From positions 1-37,366 of the forward strand of contig NZ_AXAC01000041.1 of the NCBI RefSeq assembly GCF_000472665.1: a stretch of 37,366 nucleotides of DNA, read 5' to 3'. Positions 1 to 7,900 of the stretch are shown one piece after another. The notes beneath the pieces were generated by a model that was not told where the DNA came from, did not search any database, and saw only the letters and a program-made list of their open reading frames with translations. Source of the DNA: Acetobacterium malicum subsp. dehalogenans DSM 11527. Its GTDB lineage: Bacteria > Bacillota > Clostridia > Eubacteriales > Eubacteriaceae. Position numbers and translations under genes: made by a program. The first letter of the stretch is position 1; each line of letters opens with the position of its first letter.

Positions 1-330
1 CAATGGATAAATACCAGTTTGACTCATTGCCTATTCAATCTACTGTGGTGTGACACGAACGTACTGTGGGACAGCAGTTCAACCTGCATAAAACGAACGC
101 TGCGAATGAGGAGCCGGTTATCAGTCTTTTTTACGGACGCGAAGTCCAAGAAAGGCAGACGATATACCTATTGCTCTTACATTCTAACAGCTTAAGCAAC
201 AAGATGGATAATGTCCTAACTGGTTGTTAGGTACTATGACCATAAATATATTGTAGTAGATGGGAGTTCATTTATTCAATGAATATTCACTGAAAGACAT
301 CAAGAAAAATATTAATTATTTTTAATCAAT
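1..330. other. Gene-free upstream region
   Basis: No convincing gene is visible. Positions 1-189 stay open in forward frame 1 and run off the left edge, but the translation matches nothing I recognise and no start is visible. The first 160 bases look richer in G and C than the AT-rich stretch after them, so this may be the degraded end of a gene or mobile element. A small hairpin lies at 215-231 (CCTAAC and GTTAGG around TGGTT). Overlapping short palindromes at about 274-288 are probably chance in AT-rich DNA. Confidence 0.4.
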
Positions 331-372
331 GTTGCATTTGCAACTGACAAAGGGCATAATATGTAGTATCAT
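331..372 (+). promoter_or_regulatory. hcp promoter with Crp/Fnr-type operator
   Basis: A perfect palindrome GTTGCA-TT-TGCAAC occupies 331-344. It abuts a -35-like CTGACA (344-349), followed after 17 bases by a -10-like TATCAT (367-372). If transcription starts near 379, the palindrome centre falls at about -41.5, the usual place for a class II Crp/Fnr-family activator. HcpR regulators of that superfamily are known to control hcp in anaerobes, so an HcpR-like protein is the natural candidate, but the regulator is not in this window. The leader would be about 180 nt and carries a small CCCGT/ACGGG hairpin at 517-530 just before the ribosome binding site. Confidence 0.5.
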
Positions 373-561
373 TGTGTCAACGTCAGTTCGAAAAAGCGTA
401 ACAGCCCAGAATAATAATCGAGCACTGAAATTTTAACAAATGAATACGATTAAATGGTTATTATTTGTTATTTGTGGGTAGTTTATAAGTAGTTGTTTTT
501 TTATAACAGGTTATTTCCCGTTGATACGGGTTAACAAATAAAGTAACGAGAGAGGTAAAAA

Positions 562-2118
562 ATGAAAGATATGTTTTGTTTTCAATGTGAACAAACTGCC
601 AAAGGAACTGGATGTGAGGTCAGCGGAGTCTGTGGTAAAACACCACCAGTTTCCGATCTCCAGGATAAGTTAGTCGGTGCCTGTATTGGATTGGCTAAAG
701 CCGTTAAAAAAACAGCGGCCACAGAAGCCACTGATGCCTGTATCAAAAAAGCCCTGTTCACCACCGTTACCAATGTCAGTTTTGATGAAGAAAGCTTGAA
801 AATCATGGTTGACTGTGTCGACAAGATGAAAGCTGAGCTGGATCCTGCTGCTGCTGATTATGATATGGCAAAGCTCTGGGATGACAATGAAGACATCCGT
901 TCTTTAAAAACGCTAATCCTGTTGGGCGTTAAAGGGGTTGCTGCCTATGCTCATCATGCCGCTATTTTAGGCTATAAAGATCCTGTCGTTGATGCCTTCT
1001 TCTATGAAGCATTAGACGCTGTGGGCTCAGATTTAGGAATGGGCGAATTGTTACCGTTGGTACTAAAAACCGGTGAAATCAATCTGGCCTGTATGGCGTT
1101 GCTGGACAAAGCCAATACCGAAACCTATGGCACCCCAGTCCCAACTGAAGTTCCTTTAACCATCGAAAAAGGACCATTTATTATCATCACCGGTCATGAT
1201 TTACATGACTTAAAATTATTACTGGAACAAACTGAAGGCAAAGGCGTTAACATTTACACCCACGGCGAAATGCTGCCTGCCCATGCTTATCCGGAACTTA
1301 AAAAATATAGCCACTTAAAAGGTAACTTTGGAACCGCATGGCAAAATCAACAAAAAGAATTTGCCAGTGTACCCGCTCCGGTTCTGTTCACTACCAACTG
1401 TATTATGCCTGTAAAAGATTCTTATTCTGACCGCATCTTCACCACTGATATGGTTCAATACCCTGGCATGATTCATGTTGGTAAGGAAAAAGACTTTGCG
1501 CCAGTGATTGCTAAAGCGCTGGAACTGGGCGGATATCCTGAAGATAAAGAAATGACCGGCATCAATGGTGGCAAAACGCTGTTGACCGGATTTGGTCACG
1601 GCACTGTTTTAGGCGTTGCTGACAAGGTTATTGCAGCTGTAAAAGCTGGCGATATCAAACATTTCTTCCTGGTTGGCGGCTGTGACGGCGCTAAAACCGG
1701 ACGTAACTACTATACTGAATTTGTTGAAAAAACTCCAGCTGATACGGTTGTCTTAACTCTTGCCTGTGGTAAATACCGCTTCAACGATCTTGATCTGGGC
1801 ACCATCGGCGGCTTGCCACGACTGATGGATATGGGCCAATGTAATGATGCTTACTCAGCTATTCAGGTTGCTGTTGCTCTGGCCGGTGCCTTTGAATGCG
1901 GCGTGAATGACTTACCACTAAGCATGGTACTGTCCTGGTACGAACAAAAAGCCGTTTGTATCCTACTGACCCTTTTACACCTTGGCATCAAAAATATCTT
2001 ATTGGGACCATCATTGCCAGCCTTTATTTCACCAAACGTATTAAACGTCCTGGTTGAAAACTATAATATCGGTCCAATCACCACACCAGAAGCTGACATG
2101 GCAAAATTACTGGGCTAA
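562..2118 (+). CDS. hcp: Hybrid-cluster protein (hydroxylamine reductase)
   Basis: Cytoplasmic iron-sulfur protein of the Hcp/prismane family, which reduces hydroxylamine to ammonia in vitro and acts in nitric oxide and nitrosative-stress defence. At 518 residues it has normal class I length. The N-terminal cubane cluster motif is C6-x2-C9-x8-C18-x5-C24. All eight ligands expected for the hybrid Fe-S-O cluster are present: H212, E236, C280, C374 (the persulfide position), C402, C427, E461 and K463. Their spacing is nearly the same as I recall for Desulfovibrio Hcp. The ATG follows a GAGAGG ribosome binding site. It lies upstream of asrABC in the same direction, suggesting shared handling of reactive nitrogen and sulfur oxyanions. 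Function is very secure. Confidence 0.97.
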   Translation: MKDMFCFQCEQTAKGTGCEVSGVCGKTPPVSDLQDKLVGACIGLAKAVKKTAATEATDACIKKALFTTVTNVSFDEESLKIMVDCVDKMKAELDPAAADYDMAKLWDDNEDIRSLKTLILLGVKGVAAYAHHAAILGYKDPVVDAFFYEALDAVGSDLGMGELLPLVLKTGEINLACMALLDKANTETYGTPVPTEVPLTIEKGPFIIITGHDLHDLKLLLEQTEGKGVNIYTHGEMLPAHAYPELKKYSHLKGNFGTAWQNQQKEFASVPAPVLFTTNCIMPVKDSYSDRIFTTDMVQYPGMIHVGKEKDFAPVIAKALELGGYPEDKEMTGINGGKTLLTGFGHGTVLGVADKVIAAVKAGDIKHFFLVGGCDGAKTGRNYYTEFVEKTPADTVVLTLACGKYRFNDLDLGTIGGLPRLMDMGQCNDAYSAIQVAVALAGAFECGVNDLPLSMVLSWYEQKAVCILLTLLHLGIKNILLGPSLPAFISPNVLNVLVENYNIGPITTPEADMAKLLG

Positions 2119-2157
2119 TCCCCTATTTCCAAAATATTTTTAACATCATTTAAACAA

Positions 2158-2208
2158 ATTGAAAGTCTGTCAAAGCGCTCCTGCAAAGGGTCTTTGACAG
2201 ACTTCAAT
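2158..2208 (+). terminator. Large intercistronic hairpin between hcp and asrA
   Basis: Positions 2158-2175 and 2192-2208 form an approximately 17-bp stem with one bulged A around a 16-nt loop. Only CTTT follows it, so the U-tract is poor and full termination is doubtful. No promoter is visible between it and asrA. It may be a partial terminator or a 3' stabiliser that sets the hcp to asrABC expression ratio. Confidence 0.55.
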
Positions 2209-2252
2209 CTTTACCGCAACGATTACCAAAAAACTTGAAGGAGGACTTGTTT

Positions 2253-3266
2253 ATGGGTTACCAAACAACAACCGAGAAAATGAATGCTATTTTCTCTGAC
2301 TTATCAAAAGACTACCTTATCTATGCGCCCAAACGGTTTGTCGGCGATGGCACCTTTACTTCCATCGATACGATCCGTTATGGCGAAATCACTGATCTCG
2401 CTGAAATCGAATTTGCCGAAAAATCTGACTACTCTTTTAAAGAGGTCTTACTCCCCATCTCTGAAACGCTGTTTTATTTTACTGAAAATGAAATGAAAGA
2501 AGCCGACGCTCCGAAAAAAGGGGCGATCGTATTTTTACGCAGTTGTGATCTCCACGGTCTGAAACGGATGGATACCATTTATCTGGAAAACGGCGCCGTC
2601 GATACCTATTACAAACGGCTGCGGGATCATACCAAATTTATTCTGATGGGCTGTGAAAACTCTTTTGAGAACTGCTTCTGTGTTTCTATGGGTACCCAGC
2701 AGAGCAAAGATTATGATGCTTATCTCAAGGTTGATGGCGATACCGTACTGGTCGACAGCCGCTGGGATTACCTGGATACTGCCCTGACTGATGCAACCCC
2801 GGCTCCCGTGATTGCCGATTCGGTCACGACCAATGACACCGTTGTGACGATTCCCGAGACGGTTCCTCAGACCCTGTTTGACGCGCCGTTCTGGGAAGAA
2901 TACGGCAACCGCTGCATTGCCTGTGGCCGTTGCAACTTTGTCTGTCCCACCTGTACCTGTTTCACGATGCAGGATATCTTCTACACCGACAACGGCAAAG
3001 CCGGCGAACGGCGGCGGGTTTGGGCTTCCTGTCATGTCGACGGCTACACCGATATGGCTGGCGGACATGCCTTTAGAAACGACAAGGGCCAACGGATGCG
3101 CTTCAAGGTATTGCACAAGGTTAATGATTATAAACGACGCTTCGGCACTCACATGTGTATCGGCTGCGGTCGCTGTGACGATGTCTGTCCCGAGTATATT
3201 TCTTTTGCCAATTGCATCAATAAGCTGAATACCTTAGTCAATGACGCTGCAAAGGAGGAAAACTAA
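2253..3266 (+). CDS. asrA: Anaerobic sulfite reductase subunit A
   Basis: Ferredoxin-like electron-transfer subunit of the dissimilatory-type AsrABC sulfite reductase, which reduces sulfite to sulfide in the cytoplasm. The C-terminal third carries two [4Fe-4S] motifs: C221-x2-C-x2-C-x3-C231 followed by a PTCTC segment, and C302-x2-C-x2-C-x3-C312. The 337-residue length fits AsrA. I start at the ATG at 2253 because a strong GAAGGAGG lies 8 bases upstream; an in-frame TTG at 2235 would put that Shine-Dalgarno inside the gene. The stop abuts the ATG of asrB, so the two are co-translated. AsrA probably passes electrons between the flavin subunit AsrB and the siroheme subunit AsrC. Confidence 0.94.
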   Translation: MGYQTTTEKMNAIFSDLSKDYLIYAPKRFVGDGTFTSIDTIRYGEITDLAEIEFAEKSDYSFKEVLLPISETLFYFTENEMKEADAPKKGAIVFLRSCDLHGLKRMDTIYLENGAVDTYYKRLRDHTKFILMGCENSFENCFCVSMGTQQSKDYDAYLKVDGDTVLVDSRWDYLDTALTDATPAPVIADSVTTNDTVVTIPETVPQTLFDAPFWEEYGNRCIACGRCNFVCPTCTCFTMQDIFYTDNGKAGERRRVWASCHVDGYTDMAGGHAFRNDKGQRMRFKVLHKVNDYKRRFGTHMCIGCGRCDDVCPEYISFANCINKLNTLVNDAAKEEN

Positions 3267-4064
3267 ATGACTGAACTTAATCCTTATATTCCTTTCCTTT
3301 CTGAAATCACCGAAGTGATCAAACATACCGAAATCGAGTATACTTTCCGAATGACTTTCAATGGTGATGTCAAACCAGGCCAGTTTTTTGAAGTCTCCCT
3401 GCCTAAATTTGGGGAAGCGCCAATTTCAGTCAGCGGCATCGGCGATGGCACCGTCGATCTGACCATCCGTAAGGTCGGCAAGGTCACTGATGAAATCTTT
3501 GAAAACTATGTCGGCGATACTCTGTTTCTCCGGGGCCCCTACGGTAACGGCTTTGATATTGCCAACTACAAGGGCAAAGAAATTCTGCTGGTTGCCGGCG
3601 GCACCGGTCTATCGCCAGTCAAAGGGATCGTCGATTATTTTTCGGCTCATCCGGAAGACTGCAAAGGCTTTACCCTGCTGGTCGGTTTTAAATCACCCAA
3701 AGATATGCTATTTAAGAAAGATTTTGAAATCTGGAAGAAAAACATCAATGTGATTATGACCGTCGATTATCCTGACGAAGAGTATGACGGCAACTGCGGC
3801 CTGGTGACCCAATATATTCCCGAACTGATGATCAAAGGTCTGACTGATGCTGTCGGGATTGTGGTGGGCCCTCCGATCATGATGAAATGTACCATCAGCG
3901 ATCTGCTAGCCAAAGGCTTCAAAGAAGAAAACCTGTGGATCTCCCAGGAACGAAAAATGTGCTGCGGCATCGGCAAATGTGGTCACTGCAAAATTGATGA
4001 CACCTATATTTGTCTGGACGGCCCGGTTTTTAATTATACCAAGGGAAAATTTTTAAAGGATTAG
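3267..4064 (+). CDS. asrB: Anaerobic sulfite reductase subunit B
   Basis: FAD/NAD(P)-binding reductase subunit of AsrABC, of the ferredoxin-NADP reductase/dihydroorotate dehydrogenase electron-transfer type. The N-terminal half is the flavin-binding barrel (RGPYGNGF segment), followed by the nucleotide-binding motif GGTGLSP. The C-terminus holds a [2Fe-2S] site, C233-x4-C238-x2-C241-x7-C249. At 265 residues it has the usual length. An AAGGAGG site overlaps the end of asrA, and the ATG directly follows the asrA stop. Its expected role is to take electrons from NAD(P)H and feed AsrA and AsrC. The alternative reading as a PyrK-like subunit is excluded by the asrA/asrC neighbours. Confidence 0.94.
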   Translation: MTELNPYIPFLSEITEVIKHTEIEYTFRMTFNGDVKPGQFFEVSLPKFGEAPISVSGIGDGTVDLTIRKVGKVTDEIFENYVGDTLFLRGPYGNGFDIANYKGKEILLVAGGTGLSPVKGIVDYFSAHPEDCKGFTLLVGFKSPKDMLFKKDFEIWKKNINVIMTVDYPDEEYDGNCGLVTQYIPELMIKGLTDAVGIVVGPPIMMKCTISDLLAKGFKEENLWISQERKMCCGIGKCGHCKIDDTYICLDGPVFNYTKGKFLKD

Positions 4065-4073
4065 GAGGAAGCC

Positions 4074-5042
4074 ATGTTAGATCTAAATACCAAAAAGATA
4101 AAGAAAAATGCCTATCGCGTCACTAAGGTCCGTGGAGAAACCGCCTCCCGAGTCCGGGTTCCCGGGGGCTTATTAACCGCCGAACTGCTGCCACTGATTC
4201 AAAACATTGCCGAAACCTATGGCAATGGCCGGATCCATTTGACCACCCGTCAGGGCTTTGAAATCCCGGGTATTAAATATACCGATATGGACGCTGTCAA
4301 TGCTCTGCTCCAACCGATTATTGATAAGCTGGAGATCAACCAGGAAATTCCCGGCAAAGGCTATACTTCTGCCGGAACCCGCAACGTTTCGGCCTGTATC
4401 GGCAGCAATACCTGTCCTTTTGCCACCTATAACACCACTAATTTTGCCAAAAAGATGGAGAAGGAAATCTTTCCCAATGACCTTCATTTTAAGGTGGCCT
4501 TCACTGGCTGTGCCAACGACTGCATCAAAACCCGGATGCATGACTTTGGCATCATCGGCATGACTGAACCACAGTATGAAAAAGAGCGTTGTATGGGCTG
4601 TCAGGCCTGTGTCAAAGCCTGCAAGAAAAAATCAGTAGATGCCTTGTCGGTAGAAAATTATCGGATTGTCCGCAATACCGAAAAATGCGTTGGTTGTGGC
4701 GAATGTGTCATCAACTGCCCGACCCGGGCCTGGACCCGCAGTCCGGAAACCTACTATCGACTGGTGATTATGGGCCGAACCGGAAAACGGAACCCCCGAC
4801 TGGCCGAAGACTTCCTAGTCTGGGCGACCGAAGATGCGATTATCAAAATTGTCAAAAACACCTATGCCTATGTGACCAACTATATCGATAAAGAAGCCCC
4901 CGGCGGCAAAGAGCACATTGGCTACATCATCGACCGTACTGGTTTTGAAGAATACAAAAAATGGGCCATGGAAGGGGTCGAGCTGGATCCCCGGACTATT
5001 GTCAAAGGCCCGGTTTACTGGAGTGGCATTCACTACGATTGA
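4074..5042 (+). CDS. asrC: Anaerobic sulfite reductase subunit C (siroheme)
   Basis: Catalytic subunit that reduces sulfite to sulfide at a coupled siroheme-[4Fe-4S] centre. The cluster ligands fit the sulfite/nitrite reductase pattern C108-x5-C114 and C146-x3-C150. Two ferredoxin-type [4Fe-4S] motifs are inserted afterwards (C173, C176, C179, C183 and C205, C208, C211, C215), as is typical for AsrC. Length is 322 residues, standard for the subunit. An AGGAGG site precedes the ATG, and the 9-base gap from asrB supports one operon. The operon ends at the strong hairpin at 5065-5104. Confidence 0.95.
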   Translation: MLDLNTKKIKKNAYRVTKVRGETASRVRVPGGLLTAELLPLIQNIAETYGNGRIHLTTRQGFEIPGIKYTDMDAVNALLQPIIDKLEINQEIPGKGYTSAGTRNVSACIGSNTCPFATYNTTNFAKKMEKEIFPNDLHFKVAFTGCANDCIKTRMHDFGIIGMTEPQYEKERCMGCQACVKACKKKSVDALSVENYRIVRNTEKCVGCGECVINCPTRAWTRSPETYYRLVIMGRTGKRNPRLAEDFLVWATEDAIIKIVKNTYAYVTNYIDKEAPGGKEHIGYIIDRTGFEEYKKWAMEGVELDPRTIVKGPVYWSGIHYD

Positions 5043-5064
5043 TTTATTTTATAATGTTCCAACT

Positions 5065-5104
5065 AAAAACGACTTAATCTCAAAAGATTAAGTCGTTTTT
5101 TTTT
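5065..5104. terminator. Bidirectional terminator between asrC and fprA
   Basis: A 16-bp perfect stem (5065-5080 and 5085-5100, core ACGACTTAATCT) has a 4-base loop CAAA. A run of T follows on the + strand (5096-5104), and the A-run at 5065-5069 gives a T-run on the - strand. It serves convergent asrC and fprA. Confidence 0.9.
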
Positions 5105-5118
5105 CAATAACTTAGGTT

Positions 5119-6306
5119 CTAGGCTTTGGCGATTTCTTTGCCGAAGTCGATGGCTGATGCCTGTTGGGCGTCATCGGGGTTCCACTGATTGCGGAGACCC
5201 TCATTGATTATTTCAAAACCGGCGCCAGTCAGCCATTCATTTAAGACCTTGGTGGACTCGCCGCTCCAACCGTAGCAACCAAAGGCCGCGGCCTTTTTAT
5301 TTTTAAACTTCAGCTCTTTCATCAGATGAACAAAGCCGGCAATGGAGTGGAGAATGCTACCGCCGATGGTTGGCGAGCCAATCAGTACCGTTTTAGATTT
5401 AAAAACCTCGGTGATCAGATCATTCTCATCGCTTTTGGCCAGGTTGAAAACCTTAACTTCGACATCCGGATCGGTCAGGCCAATCCCTTCGGCGATTTTT
5501 TCGGCCAGGTTTTTAGTGCCGTTCCACATTGTATCGTAGATGATGGTGATCTGGTTTTCCTGATAATCCCCGGCCCATTGAGCATATTTCTCAACGATTT
5601 GCATCGGGTTGTCATTCCAGATGACGCCATGGCTGGTGGCGATAATATCAATGGTCAGATTAAAGGCAATAATTTCGTCCAGTTTTTTTCGCAAGATAGC
5701 GCTGAAGGGAGTCAGAATATTGGCATAGTATTTCATCGCTTCTTTGTACAAGTCACATTGATCAACCAGGTTATTATACAGTCTTTCGGTAGCATAATGC
5801 TGGCCAAAGGCGTCATTACTGAATAAGATATTGTCGCCAGTCAGATAGCTGGCCATACTATCGGGCCAATGAAGCATCCGCATTTCGACAAAAATCAGTT
5901 CTTTACCATTACCCAGATCCAACTTATCGCCAGTTTTCACCACCTGGAAATTCCAATCCTGATGATACTGACCCTTTAATGACTTAACGGCGTTTTCGGT
6001 ACAGTAAATCGGCACATCGGGTATTAATTTCATCAGTTCCGGCAGCGCACCGCTGTGGTCGACTTCACCATGGTTGGCAACAATATAGTCGATTTCGTTT
6101 AAGTCTATTACCTGCGCCAAATTTTCCACATACTCTTTGGCAAAAGGCATCCAGACCGTGTCGATTAAAACCGTCTTTTCTTCCTCAATCAGATAAGAAT
6201 TGTAGGTGGAGCCATGATTGGTTGAAAACTCATTGCCATGAAACTGCTGCAGCTCCCAATCGACCTTACCAACCCAGCTGACATTGTTTTTAATTTGTTT
6301 TTTCAT
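5119..6306 (-). CDS. fprA: Flavodiiron protein (A-type flavoprotein)
   Basis: Cytoplasmic enzyme that reduces oxygen to water and/or nitric oxide to nitrous oxide, normally with rubredoxin or coenzyme F420 as donor. The N-terminal metallo-beta-lactamase-like domain has the complete diiron set H79-x-E81-x-D83-H84, H146, D165 and H226. The C-terminal flavodoxin domain begins with the FMN-binding loop around residues 255-265 (IIYDTMWNGT). Length, 395 residues, equals the short class without a fused rubredoxin. Placed beside hcp, it extends a local oxygen/NO defence group, though it is transcribed separately. An AAAGGA site precedes the ATG. Whether oxygen or NO is the main substrate cannot be told from sequence. 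Confidence 0.94.
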   Translation of the reverse strand: MKKQIKNNVSWVGKVDWELQQFHGNEFSTNHGSTYNSYLIEEEKTVLIDTVWMPFAKEYVENLAQVIDLNEIDYIVANHGEVDHSGALPELMKLIPDVPIYCTENAVKSLKGQYHQDWNFQVVKTGDKLDLGNGKELIFVEMRMLHWPDSMASYLTGDNILFSNDAFGQHYATERLYNNLVDQCDLYKEAMKYYANILTPFSAILRKKLDEIIAFNLTIDIIATSHGVIWNDNPMQIVEKYAQWAGDYQENQITIIYDTMWNGTKNLAEKIAEGIGLTDPDVEVKVFNLAKSDENDLITEVFKSKTVLIGSPTIGGSILHSIAGFVHLMKELKFKNKKAAAFGCYGWSGESTKVLNEWLTGAGFEIINEGLRNQWNPDDAQQASAIDFGKEIAKA

Positions 6307-6328
6307 TCTCTATTTCCTTTCAGATCAT

Positions 6329-6358
6329 TTATTAGTAACGATGAACCTTGTATCTCAA
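6329..6358 (-). promoter_or_regulatory. Possible fprA promoter
   Basis: On the - strand TTGAGA (6353-6358) and TAATAA (6329-6334) are separated by 18 bases, about 20 bases ahead of the fprA start. This is a moderate match to a housekeeping promoter; no clear operator is seen. Confidence 0.35.
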
Positions 6359-6433
6359 TCCATCGTCTGATAGCTATATACCCCTAATCTTCATCGATAA
6401 ACTTTTCAATCGCCCAATATCGCCAAACAAAAT

Positions 6434-6473
6434 GACTTCTCTCACACAGCCTAGCAGCTGAGCAGTAGAAGTC
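6434..6473 (-). terminator. Possible terminator after the permease gene
   Basis: A 7-bp stem GACTTCT/AGAAGTC encloses a loop with an inner CAGC/GCTG pairing. On the - strand it is followed by ATTTTGTTT. It lies just past the permease stop codon. The T-tract is weak. Confidence 0.4.
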
Positions 6474-6508
6474 TCAGGTTATTATTAGCCTTTCTATCTT
6501 AATGCAAT

Positions 6509-7900
6509 TTATCCATTCAAATTGCTTTCATTTTTCGATATCACCTGGACCGCGGTCCTTGACTCTGTCTGATTTCGACTTAAAATAATCCCGATGCCCA
6601 ACCAGATCATCACCCCGTAGGTAAACAGGTTTTGGGGAAATACCGGAATCGGGTAAACATTGGCAAAAATAATAAAAACCAAAGCCACCACGGCTACTGC
6701 CGGTAAAATCAGCTGGACACCCCGCCAGCTGCGGTTTTTGTAAAAGTACACCATCGCACCGATTGAGGTAAAGATATAAGAAAGCAGCAATGCCAGAGTT
6801 CCGGTTAAAGCCGCATAGCCAGCCAGCTCAATTGCCGCGAGCCTAAAGCTGACCACGATCATCATGGTTATGGCGGCGACAAAAACATTCAAGCCCACAT
6901 GGGGGGTATTGTTTTTTTTATCAACCCTGGCCAGTGACGGGCATAACATTCCATCCCGACTCATCGTAAACAATACTCTGGCCCCGGCGTTGACGCAGCC
7001 CAGGGTACTGGTAAAAAAGGATATTGCCATACACAGCAGCATGACAATTGCAAATTCAGTTCCCAGATATCTGGCAATCAGGTCACTAAGCGGTGATTCA
7101 TTGCTTGTGAAAGCTGCCATCCCTGCAGGTGTCAGGCCAAACCCGATGACTTGAGCATAGGAAACAAGCGTATAAAAAATTCCAGTGATGATAATTCCAC
7201 TGGTAATAGCCAGGGGAATCGTTACTTGGGGATTTTTACTTTCTTCACCCAGCGCCGATGCACCCTCAAATCCGGCGAAGGCCAGAAAGCCAAAAACCGA
7301 TGCATAACCGAACGATGACAGGGTATTGCCTCCCAGAGCAAATGGCACCATGCTCAAACCAACGGTCTGCTGGGTATTGCCAAGAATAATTCCGGCGACT
7401 AATAAGATCAGACCCATCGAAACTATCTCAATCAATAACATCACCCAAGTACTTGTTGCTGCATTTTTATGAACCAGAGCAAAGATCAGACCCATTAAAA
7501 GCAGCCCGATGAACAACCAATGAATGGTCACCCCCAAAATACTCAGCAGGATCTGCAGATAAGTACAGGATACCATAATACAACTGACACTGAGCATTAA
7601 ATAAGCCAGTACAATCAGCCAGCCGGAAATAAAACCGGCCCGTTTGCCCAGCGTTTTTTCGGCAAAATAATAAACTGATCCCGCGGAAGGAAAGGTCTGG
7701 TTAAGTTTCACGATTGAAACCGCCACACACCCGACAATCATCAGAGATATCAGAAAAACAAGGGGCACCGAGGAACCCACATGCGATCCAATCATTCCCG
7801 CTGTGATTGCAATGGATGCCGAAGGACCCATAATTGCTACCGACAAAGCAATTGTCTGAAAAATATTTAAACTGTCTTTTTTAAGACTATTCCCCGTCAT
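6509..7900 (-). CDS. APC-family amino acid/polyamine permease
   Basis: Integral membrane transporter of 463 residues with about twelve hydrophobic segments, typical of the amino acid-polyamine-organocation superfamily. Two segments are characteristic: the first helix region with GPSASIAITAG (substrate and sodium/proton site) and FAGFEGASALGEES after helix 6. The substrate cannot be assigned. The start ATG lies inside the 3' end of the upstream regulator gene (14-base overlap), so translation is probably coupled and the regulator likely responds to, or controls, uptake of the same compound. The last ~25 residues are polar and cytoplasmic. Confidence 0.88.
   Translation of the reverse strand: MTGNSLKKDSLNIFQTIALSVAIMGPSASIAITAGMIGSHVGSSVPLVFLISLMIVGCVAVSIVKLNQTFPSAGSVYYFAEKTLGKRAGFISGWLIVLAYLMLSVSCIMVSCTYLQILLSILGVTIHWLFIGLLLMGLIFALVHKNAATSTWVMLLIEIVSMGLILLVAGIILGNTQQTVGLSMVPFALGGNTLSSFGYASVFGFLAFAGFEGASALGEESKNPQVTIPLAITSGIIITGIFYTLVSYAQVIGFGLTPAGMAAFTSNESPLSDLIARYLGTEFAIVMLLCMAISFFTSTLGCVNAGARVLFTMSRDGMLCPSLARVDKKNNTPHVGLNVFVAAITMMIVVSFRLAAIELAGYAALTGTLALLLSYIFTSIGAMVYFYKNRSWRGVQLILPAVAVVALVFIIFANVYPIPVFPQNLFTYGVMIWLGIGIILSRNQTESRTAVQVISKNESNLNG

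Noticed and set aside
1-189. Open forward frame running off the left edge as a partial gene
   Set aside because: About 62 codons without a visible start, recognisable domain or sensible composition; not enough to call.
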